DNA from: CAZPUR01 sp964589815
Lineage (GTDB): Bacteria > Patescibacteriota > Microgenomatia > UBA1400
Reading direction: 5' to 3'
Length of the DNA: 64,000 nucleotides
Assembly (NCBI GenBank): GCA_964589815.1
Contig: CAZPUR010000003.1
Span: 1-64,000 of the forward strand
Part shown: positions 33,567 to 41,330 of the stretch, in pieces
How the letters are laid out: every line of letters starts with the position of its first letter
How positions within the stretch are numbered: position 1 is the stretch's first letter
Translations under genes and position numbers: made by a program
Notes under the pieces: generated by a model
Told to the model about the DNA's origin: nothing
Database searches by the model: none
The model's input: only the letters and a program-made list of their open reading frames with translations

Positions 33567-35000
33567 AGGAATATTATACTTTATAGTCTTTTAGTTTTCT
33601 TTATTCTTTTGTTTTTTTATCTTAAGACATTGTTGCCCGGGCTTGGCTTTTGGGACACCGGAGAATTTCAGACAATTGCTTATACCTTAGACATTGCTCA
33701 TCCAACCGGATACCCAACTTATATTCTTTTAGGTAAAGCATTTATTTATTTTTGTCCGATTAAATCCGTCGCTTGGCGGATGAACTTTCTTTCTAGTTTA
33801 TTAGTGGCTTCAAGTTGTTTATTTTTAACCTTTATTTTATATATCTTTAGTAAAAATTATTTTTTATCTGTTTTTGGCGGATTAATTTTTGGCTTCAATA
33901 AAATCGTTTGGGAAATCGCTTTGAGAGCCGACCCTCATAGTCTTCATCTTTTTTTTACTTCTATTTTTTTATTGCTACTGCTGCAAATAATAGTTAAGAA
34001 AAAAAACAAATTATTTTTGGTGGCGGCATTTCTTTTAGGCCTTGCTTTAGGAAATCATCTTCTTTCATTGTTCTTTCTGCCGCTCTTTTTTTCAACTTTT
34101 GCTTTTCAGGCCAGAAAAAGACATTTATGGCGATTAGTTGGTTATAGTTTACTTTTTTTTACTTTAGGATTATCTGTTTATTTATTGTTGCCAATTACGG
34201 CTGTCAAAAAACCACCCTTGACGGTCGATTACAGTCTGGCTGATTGGAGCGGATTGATAAGACATATCATCGGGAAGGACTTCCAAGGATTAATGAAAAA
34301 TTGGACCAAAGAGAGTTTTTATCAATCTCTTCTTTATTACCTCGAGATCAGTAAGACTTTGATTCCTTTTTACGGCTTAATAATAGTTTTAATAGGAATG
34401 ATTTCAGCTTTTAAAACCCAGATTAAATTTAACCTTTTGCTTTTATGGCTTTTTTGTCTTACGCTTGGCTTTGGTTTAAGATATCAAAATGCCGCCCTGG
34501 ACAGATATTTTATTCCCTCACTATTTATAATCACTATTTGGTTAATTAATGGCCTGTGTTTTCTTAAATTTATTTTTTCGCATTTTTTAGAGAAGATCCG
34601 ATTAAGGTTTTTCCTTTTCCCAGCTTATTTACTGATGATTTTTCTTTTCTTTATATTTCTTTTATCTAAAGTAAAATTAAATTATAAAAAGGTCGACCAA
34701 AGCAACAATAATTCTGCCTCCATTTTTGCCCAGACAACTTTTAATAATATTGATCAAAATGGAGTCATAATTTCTTGGTGGAGCTATTCCACCCCTTTAT
34801 GGTATTTACAAAAAGTGGAGGGGATAAGAAAAGACATAAAAATCTTTAATTTAAGTCACCATCAATGGGAGCCGAAAATCAATCAGGAGATTAACAACAG
34901 ACCCGTTTATTTAATTGAAAAAATAGATCTTAAAGACCCTAACTTCCAATTAAAACAAGTAGGAAATATTTATCAAGTCATTAAAACCAATGGGGATTAA
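33525..35000 (+). CDS. DUF2723/TMEM260-like membrane glycosyltransferase
   Basis: The 491 residues hold around ten helices and the DUF2723 signature FWDTGEFQTIAYTLDIAHPTG after the first helix. TMEM260-type proteins are O-mannosyltransferases; the bacterial members are thought to act on envelope proteins. GAGGGAG lies about 8 nt before the ATG pair; a TATAAT is 15 nt upstream. It overlaps the next gene by 11 bp, so the two form an operon. Confidence 0.75.
   Translation: MMSQQKFLSSISEHRNIILYSLLVFFILLFFYLKTLLPGLGFWDTGEFQTIAYTLDIAHPTGYPTYILLGKAFIYFCPIKSVAWRMNFLSSLLVASSCLFLTFILYIFSKNYFLSVFGGLIFGFNKIVWEIALRADPHSLHLFFTSIFLLLLLQIIVKKKNKLFLVAAFLLGLALGNHLLSLFFLPLFFSTFAFQARKRHLWRLVGYSLLFFTLGLSVYLLLPITAVKKPPLTVDYSLADWSGLIRHIIGKDFQGLMKNWTKESFYQSLLYYLEISKTLIPFYGLIIVLIGMISAFKTQIKFNLLLLWLFCLTLGFGLRYQNAALDRYFIPSLFIITIWLINGLCFLKFIFSHFLEKIRLRFFLFPAYLLMIFLFFIFLLSKVKLNYKKVDQSNNNSASIFAQTTFNNIDQNGVIISWWSYSTPLWYLQKVEGIRKDIKIFNLSHHQWEPKINQEINNRPVYLIEKIDLKDPNFQLKQVGNIYQVIKTNGD
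33573..33578 (-). promoter_or_regulatory. TATAAT box before the GT39-like gene
   Basis: TATAAT on the minus strand, 6 nt before the ATG, inside the divergent gene's coding region. Confidence 0.45.
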
Positions 35001-36156
35001 TAAAAAGAACATATTTATATCAATTTTGCTTTTTATTTTTGTTTTTTCTGTTTATAAAATAACCGGGCCTAAAACAAAAACCCATCTTGATTACTTTGTT
35101 CCTCTGGCTGAGGCTTTTCTTAAAGGTAGATTATATTTAACCGAAAACCCTCCTTGGCTCAACGAGCTGATTCCCCAAGATGGGAGGTTTTATGTTGTTT
35201 TCCCGCCGCTGCCGGCAATTTTATTAATGCCTTTTATTTTTCTTTTCGGAGCGAATTTCAGCCAGACACTTTTTTCTCGAATAATAGGGGCCTTAAATGC
35301 AGTTTTGGCTTATTTTTTATTCCGCAGATTAAAATTTAAACCTGCGAGAGCGGTTCTTTTGAGCCTGCTTTTAACTTTAGGCACTAACCATTGGTATTTA
35401 GCCTCTATTGGTTCTGCTTGGTATCTGGCTTTGATAGTCGGCGTTTTTTTCACTCTTTTATCATTAAGAGAATTTTTTGGCCAACGAAGATATTTTTTAA
35501 TCGGTCTTTTTATCGGGGCTGCTTTTTGGTCCCGCCTGCCGGCAATTTTATCAATAGTTTTTCCTATACTTTATATTCTTAAGCAAAAAAAGAATAAGCT
35601 TAAATCTTTATTTTTCCTCCTGGCAGGAGCCTTAATTTTTATCTGTTTGAATTTTGGTTACAATTATGCTCGTTTTGGCCATGTTTTTGAAACAGGTTAT
35701 TTAAAAATTCCCGGAGTTTTAAAGGAGAAAGATTTTCAATATGGTCTTTTTAGCCCGATGAATATTTCTAAGCAATTTAAAGTGATGTTTCTTAAGATGC
35801 CAAAAATAACCAAAGAGCCTCCCTATCTTTATCCCTCTTGGTATGGGATGGCCATTTGGTTAACTACACCTGCCTTTTTTTTGATTTTGAAGGCTGATTT
35901 TAAGAAAAAGTTAGCTCTTTTTTCTCTAATAACTGTTTTAATTATGGCCATTCCGACTCTGACTCATTCTACCGTTGGTTTTACTCAATTTGGTTATCGT
36001 TATGCCATGGATTTAACGCCATTTTTATTAATTTTAACTAGTCTGGGAATGCAGCGCAGTTCTAAAAAATTGGTGATTCCCTTGATGGTGCTAAGTTTTT
36101 TAGTAAATCTGTGGGGTGTTCTTTGGATTAATAAATTTAATTGGGTTGGCTGGTAG
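34990..36156 (+). CDS. GT-C-type membrane glycosyltransferase
   Basis: The 388 residues show about nine helices, an acidic/aromatic first loop (THLDYFVPLAEAFLKGRLY; WLNELIPQDGRFYVVFPPLPAI) and a C-terminal helix, as in DUF2029/GT-C enzymes. It starts inside the DUF2723 gene and ends 4 bp from the convergent LCP gene. Probably takes part in the same envelope glycan. The acceptor is unknown. Confidence 0.65.
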   Translation: MGINKKNIFISILLFIFVFSVYKITGPKTKTHLDYFVPLAEAFLKGRLYLTENPPWLNELIPQDGRFYVVFPPLPAILLMPFIFLFGANFSQTLFSRIIGALNAVLAYFLFRRLKFKPARAVLLSLLLTLGTNHWYLASIGSAWYLALIVGVFFTLLSLREFFGQRRYFLIGLFIGAAFWSRLPAILSIVFPILYILKQKKNKLKSLFFLLAGALIFICLNFGYNYARFGHVFETGYLKIPGVLKEKDFQYGLFSPMNISKQFKVMFLKMPKITKEPPYLYPSWYGMAIWLTTPAFFLILKADFKKKLALFSLITVLIMAIPTLTHSTVGFTQFGYRYAMDLTPFLLILTSLGMQRSSKKLVIPLMVLSFLVNLWGVLWINKFNWVGW

Positions 36157-36160
36157 AGGG

Positions 36161-37291
36161 TTAATATCCTTTATAAATCTTTTCTTCCACATATTTTTGG
36201 ATTTCGCTCCAATCATCAGCCCGAGGGATTAAAACCCACTGGCCGGATTCATGATCCGGAGGATTATATAAAAAGCCTAAATTGTCCTCATCTCCATAAT
36301 CTAGATTAATAGTTCTAACTTCATTTTTATTTTTAACAAAGCGGAGAAACAAACTTAAAAAAGCAGTGATTTGGTCTTCATTGAATTGGGTGTCAAATTT
36401 AACGTGGTCGCCAAAAGTTTTTCTTAGTTCAATTAGTTTATTAGGATTGAGAAGAACCTGGTATGAGAAAATTTTTTGGGCGATGGCTTTGATGATTTTT
36501 TGTTGTCTTTGAGAACGAGCAAAGTCCGTGCCTTCTTCTCCTTCAGCATTGCGAGAACGGACAAATTTTAAAGCCGATTGGCCGTCCATTGGCTGTAGAC
36601 CAGCCTGAAAACTGATATGCTCATAACGACATTTATATTCAGGGTCGCCATTGCATTCGTCATTTTCTTTACCCGGAATAGGATATTGATAGTCATCAAA
36701 AGCTCGGTCAACCTTAACCTCAATTCCTCCCAAAAGATCAATTAATTTCACAAAACCCTCAAAATCAACCAGGGCGGCATAATGAACAGGTTGATTCAGA
36801 GTTTGTAAAACCGCATCTTTGACCAAAACAAATCCGCCGCCTTCTTTTTTTTCTTCGCCATAATGATAAAGAGCATTAATCTTGGCTTGGGCTTGATCAA
36901 TCCAAATATCTCGAGGCAAGGAGAGCATGACCGTGTCAGCGGTTTTTTTATCAATGGAAGTAAAAATAATAGTATCAGTTAAATCAATACCTTCATGTTC
37001 TTCTCCACCAATACCAAGAATTAAAAGGTTGACTCGGTTATTATGGGATTCCAAGCTGGAGGTATCGGCCGTTAACAAAGAATAAGCCATTTTAGGACCA
37101 ATAAAAGTTTTTTTAACCAAATTCCAGAAAAAAGGAAAGAGGGAATAAATGAAAAATACAATGATAGCTATAATTAAAAGGTTAAAAGCAGGTTTTAAAA
37201 TTTTTTGGTGACGGTAGATTTTTCTCTTAAATTTACTCCACCAACCTGTTCCTTTAAGAGTTGGATTAACGGATGATTTTTTTTGCTCCAT
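36161..37291 (-). CDS. LytR-CpsA-Psr (LCP) family glycopolymer ligase
   Basis: LCP proteins move glycopolymers from polyprenyl-phosphate carriers to peptidoglycan. The 376 residues have one membrane helix (about 33-52) and an outer LCP domain: NLLILGIGG, DTIIFTSIDKK, MLSLPRDIWI (the Arg/Asp pyrophosphate site), INALYHYG, DLLGGIEVKVD, SALKFVRSRN and DFARSQRQQ. Length is normal. This ties the window's glycan enzymes to wall attachment. A TAAAAT box lies 8 nt before the ATG. Confidence 0.93.
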   Translation of the reverse strand: MEQKKSSVNPTLKGTGWWSKFKRKIYRHQKILKPAFNLLIIAIIVFFIYSLFPFFWNLVKKTFIGPKMAYSLLTADTSSLESHNNRVNLLILGIGGEEHEGIDLTDTIIFTSIDKKTADTVMLSLPRDIWIDQAQAKINALYHYGEEKKEGGGFVLVKDAVLQTLNQPVHYAALVDFEGFVKLIDLLGGIEVKVDRAFDDYQYPIPGKENDECNGDPEYKCRYEHISFQAGLQPMDGQSALKFVRSRNAEGEEGTDFARSQRQQKIIKAIAQKIFSYQVLLNPNKLIELRKTFGDHVKFDTQFNEDQITAFLSLFLRFVKNKNEVRTINLDYGDEDNLGFLYNPPDHESGQWVLIPRADDWSEIQKYVEEKIYKGY

Positions 37292-37299
37292 ACGCTAAG

Positions 37300-37305
37300 A
37301 TTTTA
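37300..37305 (-). promoter_or_regulatory. -10-like TAAAAT box before the LCP gene
   Basis: TAAAAT on the minus strand, 8 nt before the LCP ATG, in a 46-bp divergent gap shared with the uvrD-like gene. Confidence 0.5.
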
Positions 37306-37324
37306 ACACGAGATGATGTTTAAT

Positions 37325-37330
37325 TAAAAT
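37325..37330 (+). promoter_or_regulatory. -10-like TAAAAT box before the uvrD/pcrA-like gene
   Basis: TAAAAT, 7 nt before the ATG at 37338; no Shine-Dalgarno. Confidence 0.5.
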
Positions 37331-37337
37331 TCGAATT

Positions 37338-39236
37338 ATGGATAAAAGTTTTATTAAAAATCTCAACTTTCAGCAACAGAAAGCCGTCACCCACAAAGAC
37401 GGTCCGTTATTAATTCTGGCTGGTGCTGGTTCAGGCAAGACCAGAGTTTTAACTTATCGAGCTATTTATTTTATTTTAGAAAAGGGATTTGAGCCAGAAA
37501 ACATTCTTTTAGTTACTTTTACCAATAAAGCGGCTGGAGAGATGAAAGAAAGAATCAGAAATTTGCTTAAGGCTAAAAGTTTAAAGCTTAAAGCTCCTTA
37601 TGCTGGTACTTTTCATTCTTTTTGCGCCCGGATTCTACGAATAGAGGGTAAGCATTTAGGGATTAGTCAGACTTATTTAATTTATGATGAAGCTGACCAA
37701 ATTGATTTAATTAAACAAGCGATGAGTGAATTAGATGTTAGCCTTAAAGATTTTAAACCAGCTTCTATTCTAACGACTATTTCTGGAGCCAAGAATGAAT
37801 TGATTGGGCCGACAGAATATCCCCAGTATGCTCGGGGTTATTTTCAAAAAACCGTTGCCCGAGTTTATCTCAGCTATCAAAAATTACTCCAGAAATATGA
37901 AGCCTTAGATTTTAATGATTTACTTTTTGAAACGGTAAAACTTTTTTGGAAAGAACCCTTAATTCTGGCTAAATATCAAAATCGCTTTCGTTATATTTTG
38001 GTTGATGAATATCAAGACACTAATCGGGCCCAATATGAATTAACTAAATTGTTAGCTAAAAAATGGCGTCATTTAACGGTGGTAGGTGATGTCAGTCAAT
38101 CAATTTATGGCTGGCGGGGAGCTAATTTCAGGAATATTCTAAATCTAGAAAAAGACTTCCCTGATTTAAAAACAATCAATTTAGAACAGAATTATCGTTC
38201 TAAACAAACAATTTTAGACGCAGCCCATGCCCTTATTTCTCATAATACTACTCATCCGGTCTTAAAACTTTGGACTAAGAAAGATAAAGGAAAAAAGATT
38301 GGGATTTTTCAAGCTAAATCAGAAAAAGATGAGGCTCAGTTTATCGTCAATCAAATTTCCCGACCTCGCCTCCCAACCTCGTCTCGACTCGGTCGAGGCC
38401 GGCTCGGCTCGGCAGAGGGCGGGCAATCACCCAGTTACTCTGATTTCGCCATTTTGTACAGAACCAATGCTCAGTCGCGGGTTTTAGAAGAAGCTTTTTT
38501 ACACCAAGGCATTCCTTATGTTTTAGTCGGCGGTACCCGTTTCTATGAGAGAAAAGAAGTTAAAGATTGTTTAGCCTATTTGCGTTTATTAGCTAATGAA
38601 AAGGACCTGGTTAGCTATAAGAGAATAAAAAAAATCGGTAAAAGGAGAATGACCAATTTTTTTGACCTGATGGCAAGATTGAAAAAAGAAAAGATAGATA
38701 AGCATACCACCATTGAATTACTGGATAAAGTTTTAAAAGCGACAGATTATTTATCCCTTTTCGATACCAAGAACGAACAGGATTTAGCCCGACTGGAAAA
38801 TATTAAAGAATTAAAATCAGTGGCGATGGAATTTCCCTGTTTAACTGATTTTTTAGAAAATGCGGCCTTAGTAGAGCAGGAGCAATTACCTCGGAACGAA
38901 ACAGGTTTGACTAAAGCATCTAAGAGGAATGCGGTTACTTTAATGACGGCTCATGCGGCTAAAGGCCTAGAGTTTAAGAATGTTTTTATGGTGGGGATGG
39001 AGGAAGGTCTTTTTCCTCATTCAAGGAGCTTAATGGAAAAAGAAGAGTTAGAGGAAGAAAGGAGATTGGCCTATGTAGGCATGACCCGGGCAAAAGAATC
39101 TCTTTACTTAACTTTTGCCCAACGCCGTCTTTATTTTGGCATGCGATCTGTTAATCAAATCTCCCGCTTTATTGCCGAGATTCCTAAATATCTGTTAGAA
39201 TGGGTTAATAATGATTATTCGTCCAGTTTACCTTAA
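37338..39236 (+). CDS. UvrD/PcrA-type superfamily 1 DNA helicase
   Basis: The 632 residues carry Walker A AGAGSGKT (28-35), TFTNKAAGEMKERI, the DEYQDTN Walker B block, QSIYGWRGA, NYRS, and the final VTLMTAHAAKGLEF and RRLAYVGMTRAKE motifs. It unwinds DNA 3' to 5' in repair and replication restart. About 25 extra residues at 341-365 (RPRLPTSSRLGRGRLGSAEG) come from a GC-rich insertion with palindromes at 38359-38432, in a loop before YSDFAILYRTN. The C-terminus overlaps the femX-like gene by 26 bp. Confidence 0.95.
   Translation: MDKSFIKNLNFQQQKAVTHKDGPLLILAGAGSGKTRVLTYRAIYFILEKGFEPENILLVTFTNKAAGEMKERIRNLLKAKSLKLKAPYAGTFHSFCARILRIEGKHLGISQTYLIYDEADQIDLIKQAMSELDVSLKDFKPASILTTISGAKNELIGPTEYPQYARGYFQKTVARVYLSYQKLLQKYEALDFNDLLFETVKLFWKEPLILAKYQNRFRYILVDEYQDTNRAQYELTKLLAKKWRHLTVVGDVSQSIYGWRGANFRNILNLEKDFPDLKTINLEQNYRSKQTILDAAHALISHNTTHPVLKLWTKKDKGKKIGIFQAKSEKDEAQFIVNQISRPRLPTSSRLGRGRLGSAEGGQSPSYSDFAILYRTNAQSRVLEEAFLHQGIPYVLVGGTRFYERKEVKDCLAYLRLLANEKDLVSYKRIKKIGKRRMTNFFDLMARLKKEKIDKHTTIELLDKVLKATDYLSLFDTKNEQDLARLENIKELKSVAMEFPCLTDFLENAALVEQEQLPRNETGLTKASKRNAVTLMTAHAAKGLEFKNVFMVGMEEGLFPHSRSLMEKEELEEERRLAYVGMTRAKESLYLTFAQRRLYFGMRSVNQISRFIAEIPKYLLEWVNNDYSSSLP
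38359..38432. repeat. GC-rich insertion in the uvrD/pcrA-like gene
   Basis: A GC-rich stretch in an AT-rich gene, with a 15-bp palindrome CTCGACTCGGTCGAG (38383-38397) and other imperfect inverted arms. It adds about 20-25 residues relative to usual UvrD. Confidence 0.75.
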
Positions 39237-40209
39237 AGAAAAAGATCGATTTAACCAAATAGCCCCTCATCCTCTTCAGTCCTGGGAATGGGGAGATTTT
39301 AAAGAGAGAATTGGCGTTAAAGTTATCAGGCTGGGTCAGTTTAAAAACCAGAAATTAACCAGCACCATTCAACTCTTTATTCATCCTTTACCCAAAACAG
39401 AATATACCGTTGGTTATCTTCCTAAATGCTCGGCCTTAAACAGACAAATGTTGGGATCCTTGAATAAGATTGCTCAAGAGAATAAGTGTATTTTTATCAA
39501 AATTGAACCCAACCTGGTTAAGGGCAAGGAGTTTTTTTTAGAAAATGGGTGTATTTATGGCCGGCCGCTTTTTACTAAATATACTTTTCAGATTGATTTA
39601 AAACCAGTCCAAGAAGAACTTTTGAAAAATATGAAGCAAAAAACTAGATATAATCTTAGACTGGCCCAAAAATCCGGCGTCCAAGTTACTGAAGATAATT
39701 CTTTAGCTGCTTTCCAAGAATATTTAAGATTAACTTTTACCACCACTAAAAGGCAAAAATTTTATGCCCATGATGAAAAATACCATAACTTAATGTGGCA
39801 AACTTTATATCCAGCGGGGATAGCCCATCTTTTAAAAGCAGAATATCAGGGAAAAATCTTAGTTGCTTGGATAGTTTTTATCTTTAACCAAGTTTTATAT
39901 TATCCTTATGGTGCTTCATCGCGAGAACATAAAGAAGTTCAAGCTTCTTCTTTGATGATGTGGGAAGCGATTCGTTTTGGCAAAGAAATGGGTTGCCACA
40001 CCTTTGATTTATGGGGCAGTCTAGGGCCAAATCCTGACCCAAAAGATTCATGGTATGGCTTTCACCGCTTCAAGCTTGGTTTTGGACCAAAACTAGTTGA
40101 GTTTATTGGCACTTTTGACCTTGTTTTTAATAGGCCCGGCTATAAAATTTACAATTTAGCTGATAAACTTCGCTGGAACTATCTTAAATTTAGAAGTCTT
40201 TTTAGATGA
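39211..40209 (+). CDS. FemX/FemAB-like peptidoglycan interpeptide-bridge transferase
   Basis: Fem proteins use aminoacyl-tRNA to add residues to the peptidoglycan stem peptide. The 332 residues show the two GNAT-like halves typical of FemX, with SWEWGDFKERIG, MKQKTRYNLRLAQKSGVQV and SLMMWEAIRFGKEMGCHTFDLWG. It overlaps the helicase gene by 26 bp and the next femX-like gene by 4 bp. This agrees with a Gram-positive-like wall. Confidence 0.88.
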   Translation: MIIRPVYLKEKDRFNQIAPHPLQSWEWGDFKERIGVKVIRLGQFKNQKLTSTIQLFIHPLPKTEYTVGYLPKCSALNRQMLGSLNKIAQENKCIFIKIEPNLVKGKEFFLENGCIYGRPLFTKYTFQIDLKPVQEELLKNMKQKTRYNLRLAQKSGVQVTEDNSLAAFQEYLRLTFTTTKRQKFYAHDEKYHNLMWQTLYPAGIAHLLKAEYQGKILVAWIVFIFNQVLYYPYGASSREHKEVQASSLMMWEAIRFGKEMGCHTFDLWGSLGPNPDPKDSWYGFHRFKLGFGPKLVEFIGTFDLVFNRPGYKIYNLADKLRWNYLKFRSLFR

Positions 40210-41087
40210 TAAGTAATTTAATTCTTCAGGATATTAGGCAAACCAGAGAATATGCCTGTTTTATGGAAAAAATGGGTTGGCAAGTTGAGGTTTTGGAGGG
40301 AAAAAGAAAAACCTATATCTACATCAAAAAACTTCCTTTATTACCCTTTTCCGTAATTAAAATTTTAAGGTATAAGCAATTGATTCAATTGAATGAACTA
40401 AGAAAAACAACAAAAAAATATCGACCTTTGTTTATAAAACTTCAACCTTTTTCGTTTAGAAATTTTAAATTAGAAATTAGAAATTGGAGGGCGAAGCCCG
40501 ACCAACATCCTCTTATTCCCACCAAAACCATCTGGATTGATTTAAAAAAGAGTGAGAAGAGATTATTAAAAGAAATGAAACCAAAGATGCGCTATAACAT
40601 TGGTTTGGTCTTGAGAAAAAGAGTGAAAACAAAAATAGTTTCCGGAGATAAAATTACTGATGGACAACTGATGGATTTTTATCACCTCTGGCAGAACAAC
40701 AAACCTTTTAATTGGTTATTTAGACCGAACTTTAATGAGTTAAGGCACTTAAAAGAATGTTTTAAAAAAAGATGTTTTTTTGTTTTTGCCTGGCAAAACA
40801 AAAATTTAGTTTCTCAAGTTTTTATTCTTTGTTCAAGAAACATGGCTTTTGATTGGTTTGGAGCCAGTAGTCCGGAGGGAAGAAAACTTTTTGCCAAATC
40901 TTTGGTCATGTGGCAGGCGATCAGAGAATCTAAAAAAAGAGGATTAAAAATTTTTGATTTTGAAGGGATTTATGACTCGCGTTTTCATCAGACACAAAAA
41001 GGCTGGCAAGGTTTTAGTTTTTTTAAAAAGGGCTTTGGTGGAGAAGAGGTTGAGTTTTCACCACCAACTTTACGGAGTGTCTGGTAA
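40206..41087 (+). CDS. Second FemX-like transferase
   Basis: The 293 residues are a shorter relative of the gene just upstream: KEMKPKMRYNIGLVLRKRVK, LVMWQAIRESKKRGLKIFDFEG and KKGFGGEEVEF. The N-terminal half is reduced. An AT-rich repeat and a GGGCGAAGCCC palindrome (40456-40499) encode a segment NFKLEIRNWRAKPDQ in the first half. The two genes in a row may add successive bridge residues. The 3' end overlaps a small convergent gene by 18 bp. Confidence 0.85.
   Translation: MISNLILQDIRQTREYACFMEKMGWQVEVLEGKRKTYIYIKKLPLLPFSVIKILRYKQLIQLNELRKTTKKYRPLFIKLQPFSFRNFKLEIRNWRAKPDQHPLIPTKTIWIDLKKSEKRLLKEMKPKMRYNIGLVLRKRVKTKIVSGDKITDGQLMDFYHLWQNNKPFNWLFRPNFNELRHLKECFKKRCFFVFAWQNKNLVSQVFILCSRNMAFDWFGASSPEGRKLFAKSLVMWQAIRESKKRGLKIFDFEGIYDSRFHQTQKGWQGFSFFKKGFGGEEVEFSPPTLRSVW
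40456..40499. repeat. AT-rich repeat plus GGGC/GCCC palindrome in the second femX-like gene
   Basis: Several TTAGAAATT units (40456-40487) next to the palindrome GGGCGAAGCCC (40489-40499). It resembles one half of the composite insertions in lepA and tatD. Confidence 0.6.
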
Positions 41088-41276
41088 TTTGGCTTGAGTT
41101 TCTAAAGCAGCCAGTACATCTTGTTCGATGGCTGTTCTTGAAACATCTAAGCCAGCTGCAAGCCAGGGATCAACTTCTATCCTCGTTGCTGTTACTTGAC
41201 CAACGAGTCCTCTCTTTTTAGGAGTAAAGACAGCTATTTGGCCTTCAGGGTTAATATGGACAATTCTTTCTGACAC
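41070..41276 (-). CDS. Small protein of unknown function
   Basis: The 68 residues (ERIVHINPEGQIAVFTPKK, LAAGLDVSRTAIEQD) have balanced composition and no membrane helix or motif. The start is GTG, with TATAGA 6 nt upstream and TATAAT a little further up. It fills the gap between the second femX-like gene and the helicase-nuclease gene and overlaps the former by 18 bp tail to tail. It may be a real small gene; no family is recognised. Confidence 0.5.
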   Translation of the reverse strand: MSERIVHINPEGQIAVFTPKKRGLVGQVTATRIEVDPWLAAGLDVSRTAIEQDVLAALETQAKLPDTP

Positions 41277-41330
41277 GTTTTTTCTATAAATTATAAATGG
41301 AGAGATATTATATCATAAAAATATAGAATT